Shown here in pieces: positions 1 to 7,579 of a stretch of DNA of 34,535 nt. The notes under the pieces are model-generated. The model saw nothing but the letters and a program-made list of their open reading frames with translations. It was not told the DNA's origin and did no database searches. The position numbers and the translations under genes are program-made. The DNA is from Micromonospora foliorum (GTDB lineage Bacteria > Actinomycetota > Actinomycetes > Mycobacteriales > Micromonosporaceae), in contig NZ_JAKKFF010000284.1 in NCBI RefSeq assembly GCF_022229015.1, positions 1 to 34,535 on the forward strand, given 5' to 3'. The first letter of the stretch is position 1, and the number at the start of each line of letters is the position of its first letter.

Positions 1-906
1 GGCCGTCGGCGGTGCCGCCGTAGCGCCGGTGAGGTAGTAGCCGGCCAACGCGGCCAGGGTCGCGTCCAGCGCGTCCGGGGGCGCGCCGGCGGTGGCCGGG
101 TGCGCGGCGAAGAGCCGGTCCGCGTCCAGCCCGCTGGCGTACGCGGTGAGCAGCAGGCCGGCCAGGTCGAACCAGGCCGGCCCGGAGCAGACCCAGGTCC
201 AGTCGCAGAACCAGGCTCGGCCGTCCGAGTCGATCAGCACGTTGTCGACCCGCAGGTCGCCGTGGATCAGGCTGGTCGCCCCGGCGGCGTACCGGGGGAG
301 GAGGGACTCCAGCTCCACCAACTCGGGCAGCCGGTCCAGCAGCGGCGCGGGCAGTGGTGGGGTGGGCTCGCGATCGGCGGCAACCTCCTCCCACCAGAGG
401 ATGTCCGACCGGGCCAGGTCGGCCAGGTGCGGCAGGCCGAGCGTTCTCAGCTCGGCCGGCGGGTCGGCCAGGACGGCGGCGACCCGCGCGTACCCGGCGA
501 GGGTGGCATCCAGTTCGGCGGGCACCCAGGGCAGGCGCGGGGTGTGCCCGTCGACGGCGTCGGTGCACAGCACGAACCAGCCGGCCGCGGAGAGGGTCCA
601 CCGGGGGCGGGGCGCCGGCAGGTCCACCGGCAGCCGATCGAGGATCGCGGCCTCTCGGGCGTACCAGTCGACCAGATGCGGTTGCTCGGCGGCGGGTGCG
701 GCCTTGACGAAGGCCCGACCACCGTCGGCGGTGTCGAGCACGGCGGCGAACCCCCGGGTGAAGCCCGCCCCCGCGACCCGGGCGGTGACCACCGGCGCGC
801 CGAGCCGTTCCGCGACCGCGGCCCGCAGCGCCGCCGGCAACGCCGGCCACGACGGGCGCAGGGCGCTCGCGTGGTACGGCACCGGCGGCAGCGGGGGAGG
901 AGACAT
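1..906 (-). CDS. Aminoglycoside phosphotransferase-family kinase (3' end outside window)
   Basis: The reverse strand is open from an ATG at 906 to the window edge, giving 302 codons with no stop, so the C-terminus is missing. The visible kinase signature is a catalytic loop HGDLRVDN (His215, Asp217, Asn222) followed by the metal-binding Asp235 in a CDW motif. This is the APH/choline-kinase fold. Family members phosphorylate small molecules such as aminoglycosides, choline or homoserine; the substrate cannot be read from the sequence. The N-terminal lobe has a V-x-G-A-G-F-T-R-G-F segment in place of a classical nucleotide loop, followed by FVKAA with the probable ATP-binding Lys. The gene is divergent from the DUF4240 gene, with only 61 bp between the starts. 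Resistance is not implied: most such genes in actinobacteria have unknown substrates. Confidence 0.85.
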   Translation of the reverse strand, partial: MSPPPLPPVPYHASALRPSWPALPAALRAAVAERLGAPVVTARVAGAGFTRGFAAVLDTADGGRAFVKAAPAAEQPHLVDWYAREAAILDRLPVDLPAPRPRWTLSAAGWFVLCTDAVDGHTPRLPWVPAELDATLAGYARVAAVLADPPAELRTLGLPHLADLARSDILWWEEVAADREPTPPLPAPLLDRLPELVELESLLPRYAAGATSLIHGDLRVDNVLIDSDGRAWFCDWTWVCSGPAWFDLAGLLLTAYASGLDADRLFAAHPATAGAPPDALDATLAALAGYYLTGATAAPPTA

Positions 907-967
907 CCCTCCATGCTGCCCCGGGGTACGTGCGCGACGCACGGCGACACTGCCAGACTGCCAAGCC

Positions 968-1504
968 ATGAGGACCGAGGACTTCTGGCAGCTGATTGAC
1001 GAGGCGCGGGCTGGCGGCGGGGGTGAGCCCGGCCCGGTCGCCGCGCGGGCCGTCGCGCTACTCGCCGCGCGCGACCCGGAGGACATCATCGGGTACGCGC
1101 GGCACCAGACGCGGGTGCTGGCCGCCTCGCACAAGGCGGACCTGTGGGGTGCGGCGTACCTGATCAACGGTGGCGCCTCGGCCGACGGCTTTGAACACTT
1201 CCGGGGCTGGTTGATGACCCAGGGTCGTGCCGTCTTCGCCCGCGCGGTCGCCGAACCGGACTCGCTGGCCGAACTGCCCCAGGTGCGGGCCGCCTCGCTC
1301 AGCGGCGAGGAGTTCTCCGCCGAGCAGATGCTCTCGGTGCCCTGGGACGCGTACCGCAAGGCCACCGCCACCGAACTGCCGGCGGACCGCGACCCGGTGC
1401 GGACGCCGGACCTCAACGACTTCTGGGACTTCGACGACGAGGACGAGGCGCGTCGGCGGCTGCCCCGGCTGGCCGCGCTCTTCGTCGAGCCGCCGATGGA
1501 GTGA
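968..1504 (+). CDS. DUF4240 domain protein
   Basis: This 178-residue protein begins M-R-T-E-D-F-W-Q-L-I-D-E-A-R, the typical N-terminus of DUF4240 proteins. It continues with the family's conserved pattern: a Y-L-I-N-G-G-x-S-x-D-G-F-x-x-F-R-G-W-L block, then E-Q-M-L-S-V-P-W-D-A-Y, and an acidic D-F-D-D-E-D segment near the C-terminus. No signal peptide or membrane segment is visible, so it is probably cytoplasmic. The molecular function of the family is unknown. The reading frame is open far upstream, but that part overlaps the divergent kinase on the other strand; the ATG at 968 matches the family start. The gene is followed by a weak hairpin at 1526-1542 and then lepA. Confidence 0.85.
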   Translation: MRTEDFWQLIDEARAGGGGEPGPVAARAVALLAARDPEDIIGYARHQTRVLAASHKADLWGAAYLINGGASADGFEHFRGWLMTQGRAVFARAVAEPDSLAELPQVRAASLSGEEFSAEQMLSVPWDAYRKATATELPADRDPVRTPDLNDFWDFDDEDEARRRLPRLAALFVEPPME

Positions 1505-1620
1505 GGGGTCCTCGCGCCGATCCATCGCCCGCGCAGCGGGCGCACCCCGGCGGCGTGGGAACATAGAGGGGGTCGGCGGCGCGCCGGCCTGTTCACGTCA
1601 GCCGACCAGAACGGACCGCT

Positions 1621-3498
1621 GTGCCACCGAAGCTCGATCCCGGCGCGAACGCCCCTGGTGCCACCGACCCCGGTCGCATCCGGAACTTCGGCATCATCGC
1701 CCACATCGACCACGGGAAGTCGACCCTGGCCGACCGGATGTTGCAGCTCACCGGCGTGGTCGACCCGCGGCAGATGCGCGCGCAGTACCTGGACCGGATG
1801 GACATCGAGCGCGAGCGCGGCATCACCATCAAGAGCCAGGCCGTCCGCATGCCGTGGACCATCCGCGAGGGTGAGCGGGCCGGTGAGCACGCGGTGCTCA
1901 ACATGATCGACACCCCGGGGCACGTGGACTTCACCTACGAGGTGTCCCGGTCGCTGGCCGCCTGCGAGGGCGCCGTGCTGCTGGTCGACGCCGCGCAGGG
2001 CATCGAGGCGCAGACCCTGGCCAACCTCTACCTGGCTCTCGAGAACGACCTGCGCATCATCCCGGTCCTCAACAAGATCGACCTGCCGGCGGCGCAGCCG
2101 GAGAAGTACGCCGAAGAGCTGGCCCACCTCATCGGTGGCGACCCCGCCGACTGCATCCGGGTCTCCGGCAAGACCGGCGAGGGCGTCCCGTACCTGCTCG
2201 ACGAGATCGTCCGGCAGTTCATCCCACCGGTCGGTGACGCCGTGGCGCCCGCCCGGGCGATGATCTTCGATTCGGTGTACGACGTCTACCGCGGCGTCGT
2301 CACGTACGTCCGGGTCATCGACGGCCGGATCAGCGCCCGCGACCGGATCAAGATGATGTCCACCGGCGCGGTGCACGAACTGCTGGAGATCGGCGTCATC
2401 TCACCCGAGATGGTCAAGGCCGAGGCCCTCGGCGTCGGCGAGGTCGGCTACCTGATCACCGGTGTGAAGGACGTGCGGCAGTCCCGGGTCGGTGACACGG
2501 TCACCATCAACAGTCGGCCGGCGGCCGAGGCGTTGGGTGGCTACAAGGACCCGAAGCCGATGGTCTACTCCGGCCTCTACCCGATCGACGGGTCCGACTA
2601 CCCGAACCTGCGCGAGGCGTTGGACAAGCTCAAGCTCAACGACGCCGCCCTGGACTACGAGCCGGAGACCTCCGGCGCGCTCGGCTTCGGCTTCCGCTGC
2701 GGCTTCCTCGGCCTGCTCCACCTGGAGATCATCCGGGAACGGCTGGAGCGCGAGTACAACCTCGACCTGATCTCCACCGCGCCCAACGTCGTCTACCGGG
2801 CGATCACGGACGACGGCGAGGAGATCGTCGTCACCAACCCGAGCGAGTACCCCACCGGCAAGATCGCCGAGGTGTACGAGCCGGTGGTCCGGGCCACCGT
2901 GTTGACGCCGAACGACTACGTGGGCGCGGTCATGGAGCTCTGCCAGGGCCGGCGCGGCACCCTGCTCGGCATGGACTACCTCTCGGCCGACCGGGTGGAG
3001 CTGCGCTACACGCTGCCCCTCGCGGAAATCATCTACGACTTCTTCGACCAGCTGAAGAGCCGTACCAAGGGCTACGCCTCGCTCGACTACGAGCCCTCCG
3101 GCGAGCAGGCGTCCGACCTGGTGAAGGTGGACATCCTGCTGCACGGCGAGCCGGTGGACGCGTTCAGCGCCATCGTGCACAAGGACAAGGCGTACAACTA
3201 CGGCGTCACCATCGCCGCCAAGCTGCGCACCCTGATCCCGCGCCAGCAGTTCGAGGTGCCGATCCAGGCGGCCATCGGCAGCCGGGTCATCGCCCGGGAA
3301 ATCATCCGGGCGATCCGCAAGGACGTTCTCGCCAAGTGCTACGGCGGCGACATCAGCCGTAAGCGCAAGCTGCTGGAGAAGCAGAAGGAAGGCAAGAAGC
3401 GGATGAAGATGGTCGGCCGGGTCGAGGTGCCGCAGGAGGCCTTCATCGCCGCCCTCTCCTCCGACTCCGGGGACGGCAAGGCCGCCGGCAAGAAGTAG
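1621..3498 (+). CDS. lepA: Elongation factor 4 (LepA), ribosome back-translocating GTPase
   Basis: This 625-residue protein has the full LepA length. The G1 loop AHIDHGKS lies at residues 27-34, followed by the switch I region RERGITIK, the G3 motif DTPGHVDF and the G4 motif NKID. The C-terminal half carries the LepA-specific [14 protein letters not shown] block and ends in a lysine-rich tail containing [18 protein letters not shown]. LepA is known to act on stalled or mistranslocated ribosomes and in ribosome biogenesis. The start is a GTG at 1621, the only sensible one before the conserved [13 protein letters not shown] segment; the Shine-Dalgarno is poor. The gene appears monocistronic, with a strong hairpin directly after its stop. 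Confidence 0.98.
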   Translation: MPPKLDPGANAPGATDPGRIRNFGIIAHIDHGKSTLADRMLQLTGVVDPRQMRAQYLDRMDIERERGITIKSQAVRMPWTIREGERAGEHAVLNMIDTPGHVDFTYEVSRSLAACEGAVLLVDAAQGIEAQTLANLYLALENDLRIIPVLNKIDLPAAQPEKYAEELAHLIGGDPADCIRVSGKTGEGVPYLLDEIVRQFIPPVGDAVAPARAMIFDSVYDVYRGVVTYVRVIDGRISARDRIKMMSTGAVHELLEIGVISPEMVKAEALGVGEVGYLITGVKDVRQSRVGDTVTINSRPAAEALGGYKDPKPMVYSGLYPIDGSDYPNLREALDKLKLNDAALDYEPETSGALGFGFRCGFLGLLHLEIIRERLEREYNLDLISTAPNVVYRAITDDGEEIVVTNPSEYPTGKIAEVYEPVVRATVLTPNDYVGAVMELCQGRRGTLLGMDYLSADRVELRYTLPLAEIIYDFFDQLKSRTKGYASLDYEPSGEQASDLVKVDILLHGEPVDAFSAIVHKDKAYNYGVTIAAKLRTLIPRQQFEVPIQAAIGSRVIAREIIRAIRKDVLAKCYGGDISRKRKLLEKQKEGKKRMKMVGRVEVPQEAFIAALSSDSGDGKAAGKK

Positions 3499-3511
3499 GT
3501 CAAGACGCCGT

Positions 3512-3544
3512 ACGCGCCCGGGTGCCAACCGCGCCCGGGCGCGT
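3512..3544 (+). terminator. Strong hairpin after lepA
   Basis: A perfect 11-bp stem (ACGCGCCCGGG at 3512-3522, CCCGGGCGCGT at 3534-3544) with an 11-nt loop begins 14 nt after the lepA stop. There is no clear run of T, as is usual for actinobacterial terminators. Confidence 0.7.
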
Positions 3545-3745
3545 CGCGTTTCCGGGCGTCTCGGGTGCTCGCGTGATTGACGGCTGAGCGCTGCGATGCG
3601 TTGAGGTGACCGCCGGGCGTGGAAAATTTTTCTGCCGCTGCCGTGCGGTCGGCGGGTCCACGAGATGGCCTCCCACCTGTGTGGACGTCCTCACGCGTCA
3701 ACCGACGCACCGTTAGAGCATTGACAGCTGACGTTGTCCTTCGCG

Positions 3746-3841
3746 GTGAGTCGGTTTGGGCTTTCGGTGGGTCGGGCACTTAGCGGTCACGACAGGAAGA
3801 ACACACCTCGTGTGTCAGACATTCTTAGAAGGAGGGCGACC
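3746..3841 (+). promoter_or_regulatory. Upstream block of GlsB gene 1, conserved in copy 2
   Basis: The block from GTCGGTTTGG through GGTGGGTCGGGCA and CGGTCACGACAGGAAG up to the start codon is nearly the same before both GlsB genes (second copy 4674-4773). It must contain the promoter, but no clean -35/-10 pair could be assigned. Just before the gene lies a small palindrome, ACACAC-CTC-GTGTGT (3801-3815), and a very good Shine-Dalgarno AAGGAGGG (3829-3836). Confidence 0.55.
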
Positions 3842-4126
3842 GTGGAGTTCACCGTGTGGGGCATCATCACTGCGATCGTTGTCGGTCTCATCGTCGGCGC
3901 GCTCGGCCGTCTGGTCGTCCCGGGCCGGCAGAACATGCCGATCTGGCTGCACATGCTGATCGGTATCGGCGCGGCCCTGCTGGGCACCGTACTGGCGCGG
4001 GCCATCGGCATCGCGACCGAGACGAACGGCATCGACTGGGGCGAGCTGCTGGTCCAGGTCGTGGTGGCCGCGATCGCGGTCGCACTGGTGGCCGGTGTGG
4101 GTGGCCGCCGCCGCGTGACCCGATAA
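3842..4126 (+). CDS. GlsB/YeaQ/YmgE-family stress-response membrane protein, copy 1
   Basis: This 94-residue hydrophobic protein starts at GTG 3842 behind the Shine-Dalgarno AAGGAGGG. Three membrane segments are visible at about residues 3-24, 33-55 and 66-88. The first is glycine-rich (GIITAIVVGLIVGALGRLVVPG) and matches the transglycosylase-associated / GlsB signature; the loop after it carries P-G-R-Q-N-M-P. Family members are small inner-membrane proteins induced by general stress; their biochemical role is not settled. It ends in a basic tail (GGRRRVTR). A near-identical paralogue begins 647 bp downstream: 88 of 94 residues are the same. A perfect 16-bp hairpin follows the gene, so each copy appears to be its own transcription unit. 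Confidence 0.92.
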   Translation: MEFTVWGIITAIVVGLIVGALGRLVVPGRQNMPIWLHMLIGIGAALLGTVLARAIGIATETNGIDWGELLVQVVVAAIAVALVAGVGGRRRVTR

Positions 4127-4160
4127 CACCACAGCACCAACCCGTACCACCGCGACACCT

Positions 4161-4196
4161 CGATGGGCGCCCGACCGACAGGTCGGGCGCCCATCG
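4161..4196 (+). terminator. Very strong hairpin after GlsB copy 1
   Basis: A perfect 16-bp inverted repeat (CGATGGGCGCCCGACC at 4161-4176 and GGTCGGGCGCCCATCG at 4181-4196) encloses the 4-nt loop GACA, 34 nt after the stop. No T run follows. Confidence 0.8.
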
Positions 4197-4300
4197 GCGT
4201 TCCGCCCACCGCCGCGTGCGACTCGGGCCCAGGCCGCCTCGGTGAGTGCCCACAGCCGGGCCTCATGGCGGGTGGGCAGCGTCCCAGGGGCATCGGTGGT

Positions 4301-4404
4301 CGTCCCGCGCGGCGTCGCGGCGCACCGTCGGGCGTCTTCGGCGTCCCGCGCGGCGTCTTCGGCCCACCGCGCGGCGTCGCCGGAGCTGTTTCGGGCGTCT
4401 CCGG
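4301..4404. repeat. Degenerate 20-21-bp minisatellite, about five copies
   Basis: Successive units at 4301, 4321, 4342, 4363 and 4384 share an ending close to GGCGTCTTCGG. The third unit (4342-4362) and fourth (4363-4383) are the best matched, sharing CCGCGCGGCGTC or its close variant. Divergence between copies suggests an old array. Confidence 0.55.
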
Positions 4405-4496
4405 CGGGCTGGATCGCGGTGATCGACTCGGTTTTGGTGATGTCGGGGTGTCCTGGCGGGTGTGATGCCGCGGTTTCAAGGAACTCGTGTTGATCA

Positions 4497-4616
4497 TGCC
4501 TCGGTGCCTCGGTGCCTCGGTGCCTCGGTGCCTCGGTGCCTCGGTGCCTCGGTGCCTCGGTGCCTCGGTGCCTCGGTGCCTCGGTGCCTCGGTGCCTCGG
4601 TGCCTCGGTGCCTCGG
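4497..4616. repeat. Perfect octamer tract, TGCCTCGG x 15
   Basis: Fifteen uninterrupted, identical copies of TGCCTCGG fill 120 bp, ending with a partial TG at 4617-4618. There are no spacers, so this is not a CRISPR array. The tract ends about 57 bp before the conserved upstream block of GlsB copy 2. Perfect identity of all units indicates recent expansion, presumably by slipped-strand replication. Confidence 0.97.
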
Positions 4617-4673
4617 TGTGCTGGTGGGCCTGCGGTGGAACGTGTTCTTGTCGGCCAAGTCGTGATCGTTTCG

Positions 4674-4773
4674 TGAGTGAAGTCGGTTTGGATTTTGGGT
4701 GGGTCGGGCAATTAACGGTCACGACAGGAAGCACACGCACCGTGTGTCAGACATTCTTTGAAGGAGGGTGGCC
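4674..4773 (+). promoter_or_regulatory. Upstream block of GlsB gene 2
   Basis: This is the second copy of the conserved block: GTCGGTTTGG, GGTGGGTCGGGCA and CGGTCACGACAGGAAG recur in order. The palindrome is present but shifted by about one base and with different arms (CACACG-CAC-CGTGTG, 4732-4746). The Shine-Dalgarno AAGGAGGG is at 4761-4768. Confidence 0.55.
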
Positions 4774-5058
4774 GTGGAGCTCACCGTGTGGGGCATCATC
4801 ACTGCGATCGTTGTTGGTCTCATCGTCGGCGCGCTCGGCCGCCTGGTCGTCCCGGGCCGGCAGAACATGCCGATCTGGCTGCACCTGCTGATCGGTGTCG
4901 GCGCCGCGCTGCTGGGCACGGTCCTGGCGCGGGCCATCGGCATCGCGACCGAGACGAACGGTGTCGACTGGGGCGAGCTGCTGGTGCAGGTCGTGGTGGC
5001 CGCGATCGCGGTCGCGCTGGTGGCCGGTGTGGGTCGCCGCCGCAGCGTCACCCGATAA
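4774..5058 (+). CDS. GlsB/YeaQ/YmgE-family stress-response membrane protein, copy 2
   Basis: This is a 94-residue paralogue of the protein at 3842-4126, with the same three membrane segments and the same GTG start behind AAGGAGGG. It differs at six residues: Phe3 to Leu, Met38 to Leu, Ile42 to Val, Ile64 to Val, and two changes in the basic tail (GRRRSVTR instead of GGRRRVTR). All but the tail changes are conservative, which points to both copies being under selection. The duplication includes about 100 bp of upstream DNA but not the downstream terminators. Like copy 1 it probably acts in the cytoplasmic membrane under stress; whether the copies are differently expressed cannot be read from the sequence. 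Confidence 0.92.
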   Translation: MELTVWGIITAIVVGLIVGALGRLVVPGRQNMPIWLHLLIGVGAALLGTVLARAIGIATETNGVDWGELLVQVVVAAIAVALVAGVGRRRSVTR

Positions 5059-5110
5059 CGACCCGGCATCATCTGACGACACAGCACCACTCGTAGGACA
5101 GCACGACTGG

Positions 5111-5143
5111 AAAGGGCGCCCGGCCAAGAGCCGGGCGCTCTTT
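5111..5143 (+). terminator. Hairpin after GlsB copy 2
   Basis: A 14-bp stem (AAAGGGCGCCCGGC at 5111-5124, GCCGGGCGCTCTTT at 5130-5143, one G-U pair) with a 5-nt loop ends in CTCTTT, a short T-rich tail. It is a good intrinsic terminator. Confidence 0.8.
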
Positions 5144-5234
5144 CGTGCTGAAGTGCCCAACTTTGGCCCGATGCCGGAGCGCCGGTCGTCGGGCCGCTGC
5201 GGTACGGTCGCCACGCTTCGGCCGGTTCCACCCA

Positions 5235-5264
5235 CTGTCGTAAAGGAATTCTCCGTACTAGGGT
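5235..5264 (+). promoter_or_regulatory. Possible promoter of the sugar ABC operon
   Basis: A TAGGGT -10 candidate (5259-5264) lies 18 bp after CTGTCG (5235-5240). The -35 match is weak, so the call is tentative. No obvious LacI-type operator was found nearby. Confidence 0.3.
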
Positions 5265-5309
5265 GCGGCGGAGAAGGTTAGTTCCAGGCGGCGCGAGGGG
5301 AGAAGTGGC

Positions 5310-6596
5310 GTGAACAGGTGGAAGCGGCTGGCCCCGGTCACCGCCATGGTGGCCTCGGCCGCGATGGTGCTGACCGGCTGTGGAGGCTCCGGCGACGACG
5401 CGGGCGACGACAGCAAGCTCACGGTCTGGATGATGGGTGAGGGCGGGGACGCGCAGAACTCCTTCCTCGACGGAGTCGAGGCCGAGTTCCGCCAGAAGCA
5501 CCCCGACACCGACGTGGTCGTGCAGTACATCCCCTGGCTGGAGGCGCCCAAGAAGTTCCAGGCGGCGCTCGCCGGGGGTGAGGGTCCGGACATCACCGAG
5601 CTGGGCAACACCGAGACTCAGGGTTGGGCCGCCCAGGAGGCGCTCGCCGACGTGAGTGGTCGGATGGGCGGCTGGGCCGACGGCAAGGATCTGCTGCCCG
5701 ACCTGGTGCGCAACGCGCAGCTCGACGGCAAGCAGTACGGCGTCCCCTGGTACGCGGGTGTGCGGGCGATCTACTACCGCACCGACTGGTTCGCCGAGGC
5801 CGGCGTGCAGCCCCCGAAGACCTGGGACGACCTGGTCACCGTGGCCAAGGCCGTGCAGGCGAAGAAGAAGGGCACCTACGGCATCGCGCTTCCCGGCAAC
5901 TCCGAGCTGCCCTTCTACTCCTTCCTCTGGGGCGCGGGCGGCGAGATCGCCAGCAACCAGGGCGGCACCTGGAAGTCCGGCTACACCACGCCCGAGGCGC
6001 AGCGGGCCGTCAGGTTCTGGACCGACCTGGTGACCGTGCACAAGGTCGCCCCGCCGGCTGCGGCGGGTTGGAACGAGATCGACGCGCGTACCCAGTTCGC
6101 CACCGGCAAGGCCGCGATGGCCTTCGCCGGCAGCTGGCAGCAGGGCGCCATCAAGAAGGACAACCCCGAGATCGAGAAGGTCTGGGGTACGTTCCCGATC
6201 CCCGGCCCGGACGGCAAGGCGGCACCCGGTTTCGCGGGCGGCTCGGACGTGGCGATCTGGAAGGACAGCGAGCGGCAGGACCTGGCCTGGGACTACCTGA
6301 CCGTGCTGCTGAACAAGAAGAACGCGCAGAGCTTCGCGAGCAGCCTCGGCTTCTTCCCGGTCTACCAGGACCTGGTCTCCGGCGACGCGTACGCGAACGA
6401 CAAGGTGATGGCGGCGTTCGCCACCACCATGCAGAACACCAAGCTCACGCCGCTCACCCCGAAGTGGGTGGAGGTCAGCCGGACGAAGACGGTGACCCAG
6501 GCGATGAACAGCTCGGTCATGAAGGGTCAGAAGACGGTCGAGAAGGCTACCGCCGATGCGGCCGGTGAGATGGAAAGCATCCTCAACGCCAAGTGA
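5310..6596 (+). CDS. Sugar ABC transporter solute-binding lipoprotein
   Basis: This 428-residue family 1 extracellular solute-binding protein starts at GTG 5310. It has a short basic N-terminus, a hydrophobic stretch and a lipobox VLTGC with the lipidated Cys at residue 24, followed by an acidic, Gly-rich linker. The mature part starts LTVWMMGEG and includes the GPDITELGNT and YGVPWYAGVRAIYYR segments typical of binding proteins for oligosaccharides. The overall pattern (ELGNT, PWYA.VR) resembles DasA-like chitobiose-binding proteins, but the ligand is inference. It is anchored outside the membrane and hands substrate to the two permeases that follow. The stop overlaps the next start by 4 bp (GTGA), so translation is coupled. 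Confidence 0.93.
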   Translation: MNRWKRLAPVTAMVASAAMVLTGCGGSGDDAGDDSKLTVWMMGEGGDAQNSFLDGVEAEFRQKHPDTDVVVQYIPWLEAPKKFQAALAGGEGPDITELGNTETQGWAAQEALADVSGRMGGWADGKDLLPDLVRNAQLDGKQYGVPWYAGVRAIYYRTDWFAEAGVQPPKTWDDLVTVAKAVQAKKKGTYGIALPGNSELPFYSFLWGAGGEIASNQGGTWKSGYTTPEAQRAVRFWTDLVTVHKVAPPAAAGWNEIDARTQFATGKAAMAFAGSWQQGAIKKDNPEIEKVWGTFPIPGPDGKAAPGFAGGSDVAIWKDSERQDLAWDYLTVLLNKKNAQSFASSLGFFPVYQDLVSGDAYANDKVMAAFATTMQNTKLTPLTPKWVEVSRTKTVTQAMNSSVMKGQKTVEKATADAAGEMESILNAK

Positions 6597-7579
6597 CCAC
6601 GCTGACCGAGGTGCCGGAGGCAGCCGCCGCGCGGGAGACCCCCGCGCGGCGGCGTCGCCGGGTGGACCGCCTGCCCTACCTGCTGCTCCTGCCCGCCCTG
6701 CTGATCATCGGGGTGCTGCTGCTCTGGCCGCTCGGCCAGGTGGTGGTGATGTCCTTCTACCGCCTGAACAGCGTCCGGCAACTGCGCGGCGATCGGGAGT
6801 GGCCGTGGGTGGGGCTCGGCAACTACACCGACATCCTCTCCGACCCGTTCTTCCTGACCGTGCTGCGCAACACGGTGCTGTTCGCCGCGGCCAACGTGCT
6901 GCTCACCATGGTGCTCGGCACCCTGGTGGGCCTGCTGCTCAACCGGCTCGGTCGCAAGATGGCGACGTTCGTGGCCAGTTGCGTGATGCTCGCCTGGGCC
7001 ACGCCGGCGTTGACCGGCACCATCGTCTGGAAATGGATCTTCGACGACACGAGCGGCCTGGTCACGTGGCTGTTCAACGCGTTGCCGGACGGGCTCTCGA
7101 ACAGCCTGTTCGGGCGCAGCGACTGGACCGGCTACGGGTGGTTCAACTCGCCATTGCTCTTCTTCGCCATCCTCACCCTGGTGGTGGTCTGGCACTCGTT
7201 CCCGTTCATCGCGGTGAGTGTGCTGGCGGGTCTCAAGAGCGTGCCGAGTGAGCTGCACGAGGCGGCCCGGGTGGACGGCGCCAGCCCGTGGCGGGTCTTC
7301 TGGAAGATCACCTTCCCGTTGCTGCGCCCGGTCTTCGGGATCCTGATCGTGCTCTCGACGATCTGGGACTTCAAGGTCTTCACCCAGCAGTTCGTGCTGG
7401 CCGGCGGCACCCAGGACCGGCCGACGTTCATGCTCGCCATCTACTCGTACGCCGAAGCCTTCTCCCCGCCGCCGAAGTACGGACTCGGCGCGGCCATCGC
7501 GGTGATCCTCACGCTGATCCTGCTGGTTGTCACCGGCTTCTACGTACGGATGGTGCTCAGGCAGGAGGACGAGTCGTGA
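6593..7579 (+). CDS. Sugar ABC transporter permease (MalF/UgpA type)
   Basis: This 328-residue inner-membrane protein begins at GTG 6593, overlapping the binding-protein stop. A basic cytoplasmic N-terminus (ARRRRRVDR) precedes about six membrane segments. The EAA loop that contacts the ATPase is visible at about residue 220 as E-L-H-E-A-A-R-V-D-G-A-S-P-W-R-V-F-W. It pairs with the next gene product to form the membrane channel. It overlaps that gene by 4 bp. No ATPase gene is present in the operon; family members in actinobacteria commonly share a single multi-sugar ATPase (MsiK) encoded elsewhere, which is probably the case here. Confidence 0.94.
   Translation: MTTLTEVPEAAAARETPARRRRRVDRLPYLLLLPALLIIGVLLLWPLGQVVVMSFYRLNSVRQLRGDREWPWVGLGNYTDILSDPFFLTVLRNTVLFAAANVLLTMVLGTLVGLLLNRLGRKMATFVASCVMLAWATPALTGTIVWKWIFDDTSGLVTWLFNALPDGLSNSLFGRSDWTGYGWFNSPLLFFAILTLVVVWHSFPFIAVSVLAGLKSVPSELHEAARVDGASPWRVFWKITFPLLRPVFGILIVLSTIWDFKVFTQQFVLAGGTQDRPTFMLAIYSYAEAFSPPPKYGLGAAIAVILTLILLVVTGFYVRMVLRQEDES

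Larger units (their letters stand above)
3499..3841. other. Intergenic region between lepA and the first GlsB gene
   Basis: This 343-bp gap holds the lepA terminator, a short AT-rich patch (GGAAAATTTTTCT around 3621-3633) that stands out in GC-rich DNA, and from about 3746 the upstream block shared with the second GlsB gene. No credible ORF was seen. Confidence 0.7.
4127..4773. other. Repeat-bearing spacer between the two GlsB genes
   Basis: This 647-bp spacer contains, in order, the terminator of copy 1, a degenerate 20-21-bp minisatellite (4301-4404), a perfect octamer tract (4497-4616), and the duplicated upstream block of copy 2 (from about 4674). Open frames exist across it, but they only read through the repeats and the terminator, so no gene is called. 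Confidence 0.75.

Noticed and set aside
92..967. Forward frame extending the DUF4240 gene upstream to position 92
   Set aside because: It runs antisense to the phosphotransferase gene, and the DUF4240 domain starts exactly at the ATG 968.
2401..3528. A 375-codon reverse-strand frame inside lepA
   Set aside because: It is antisense to a clear lepA and its translation is rich in Val, Asp, Gly and Arg without any domain; a shadow frame.
3621..3633. AT-rich patch after lepA as a possible promoter
   Set aside because: It has no -35/-10 pattern at a proper distance and lies about 210 bp from the next gene; only noted in the intergenic entry.
4163..4465. A 100-codon frame with GVFGVPRGVFGPPRGV-like repeats
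   Set aside because: It starts inside the terminator hairpin of GlsB copy 1 and simply reads the 21-bp minisatellite. No start signal or family match.
4497..4616. CRISPR array
   Set aside because: The 8-bp units are directly adjacent with no spacers, and no cas genes are present.
4462..4891. Open frames through the octamer tract encoding repeated CLGASVPR-type peptides
   Set aside because: The octamer has no stop in any frame, so long frames arise automatically. There is no Shine-Dalgarno, and the frames run into the promoter block and the GlsB gene in another frame.
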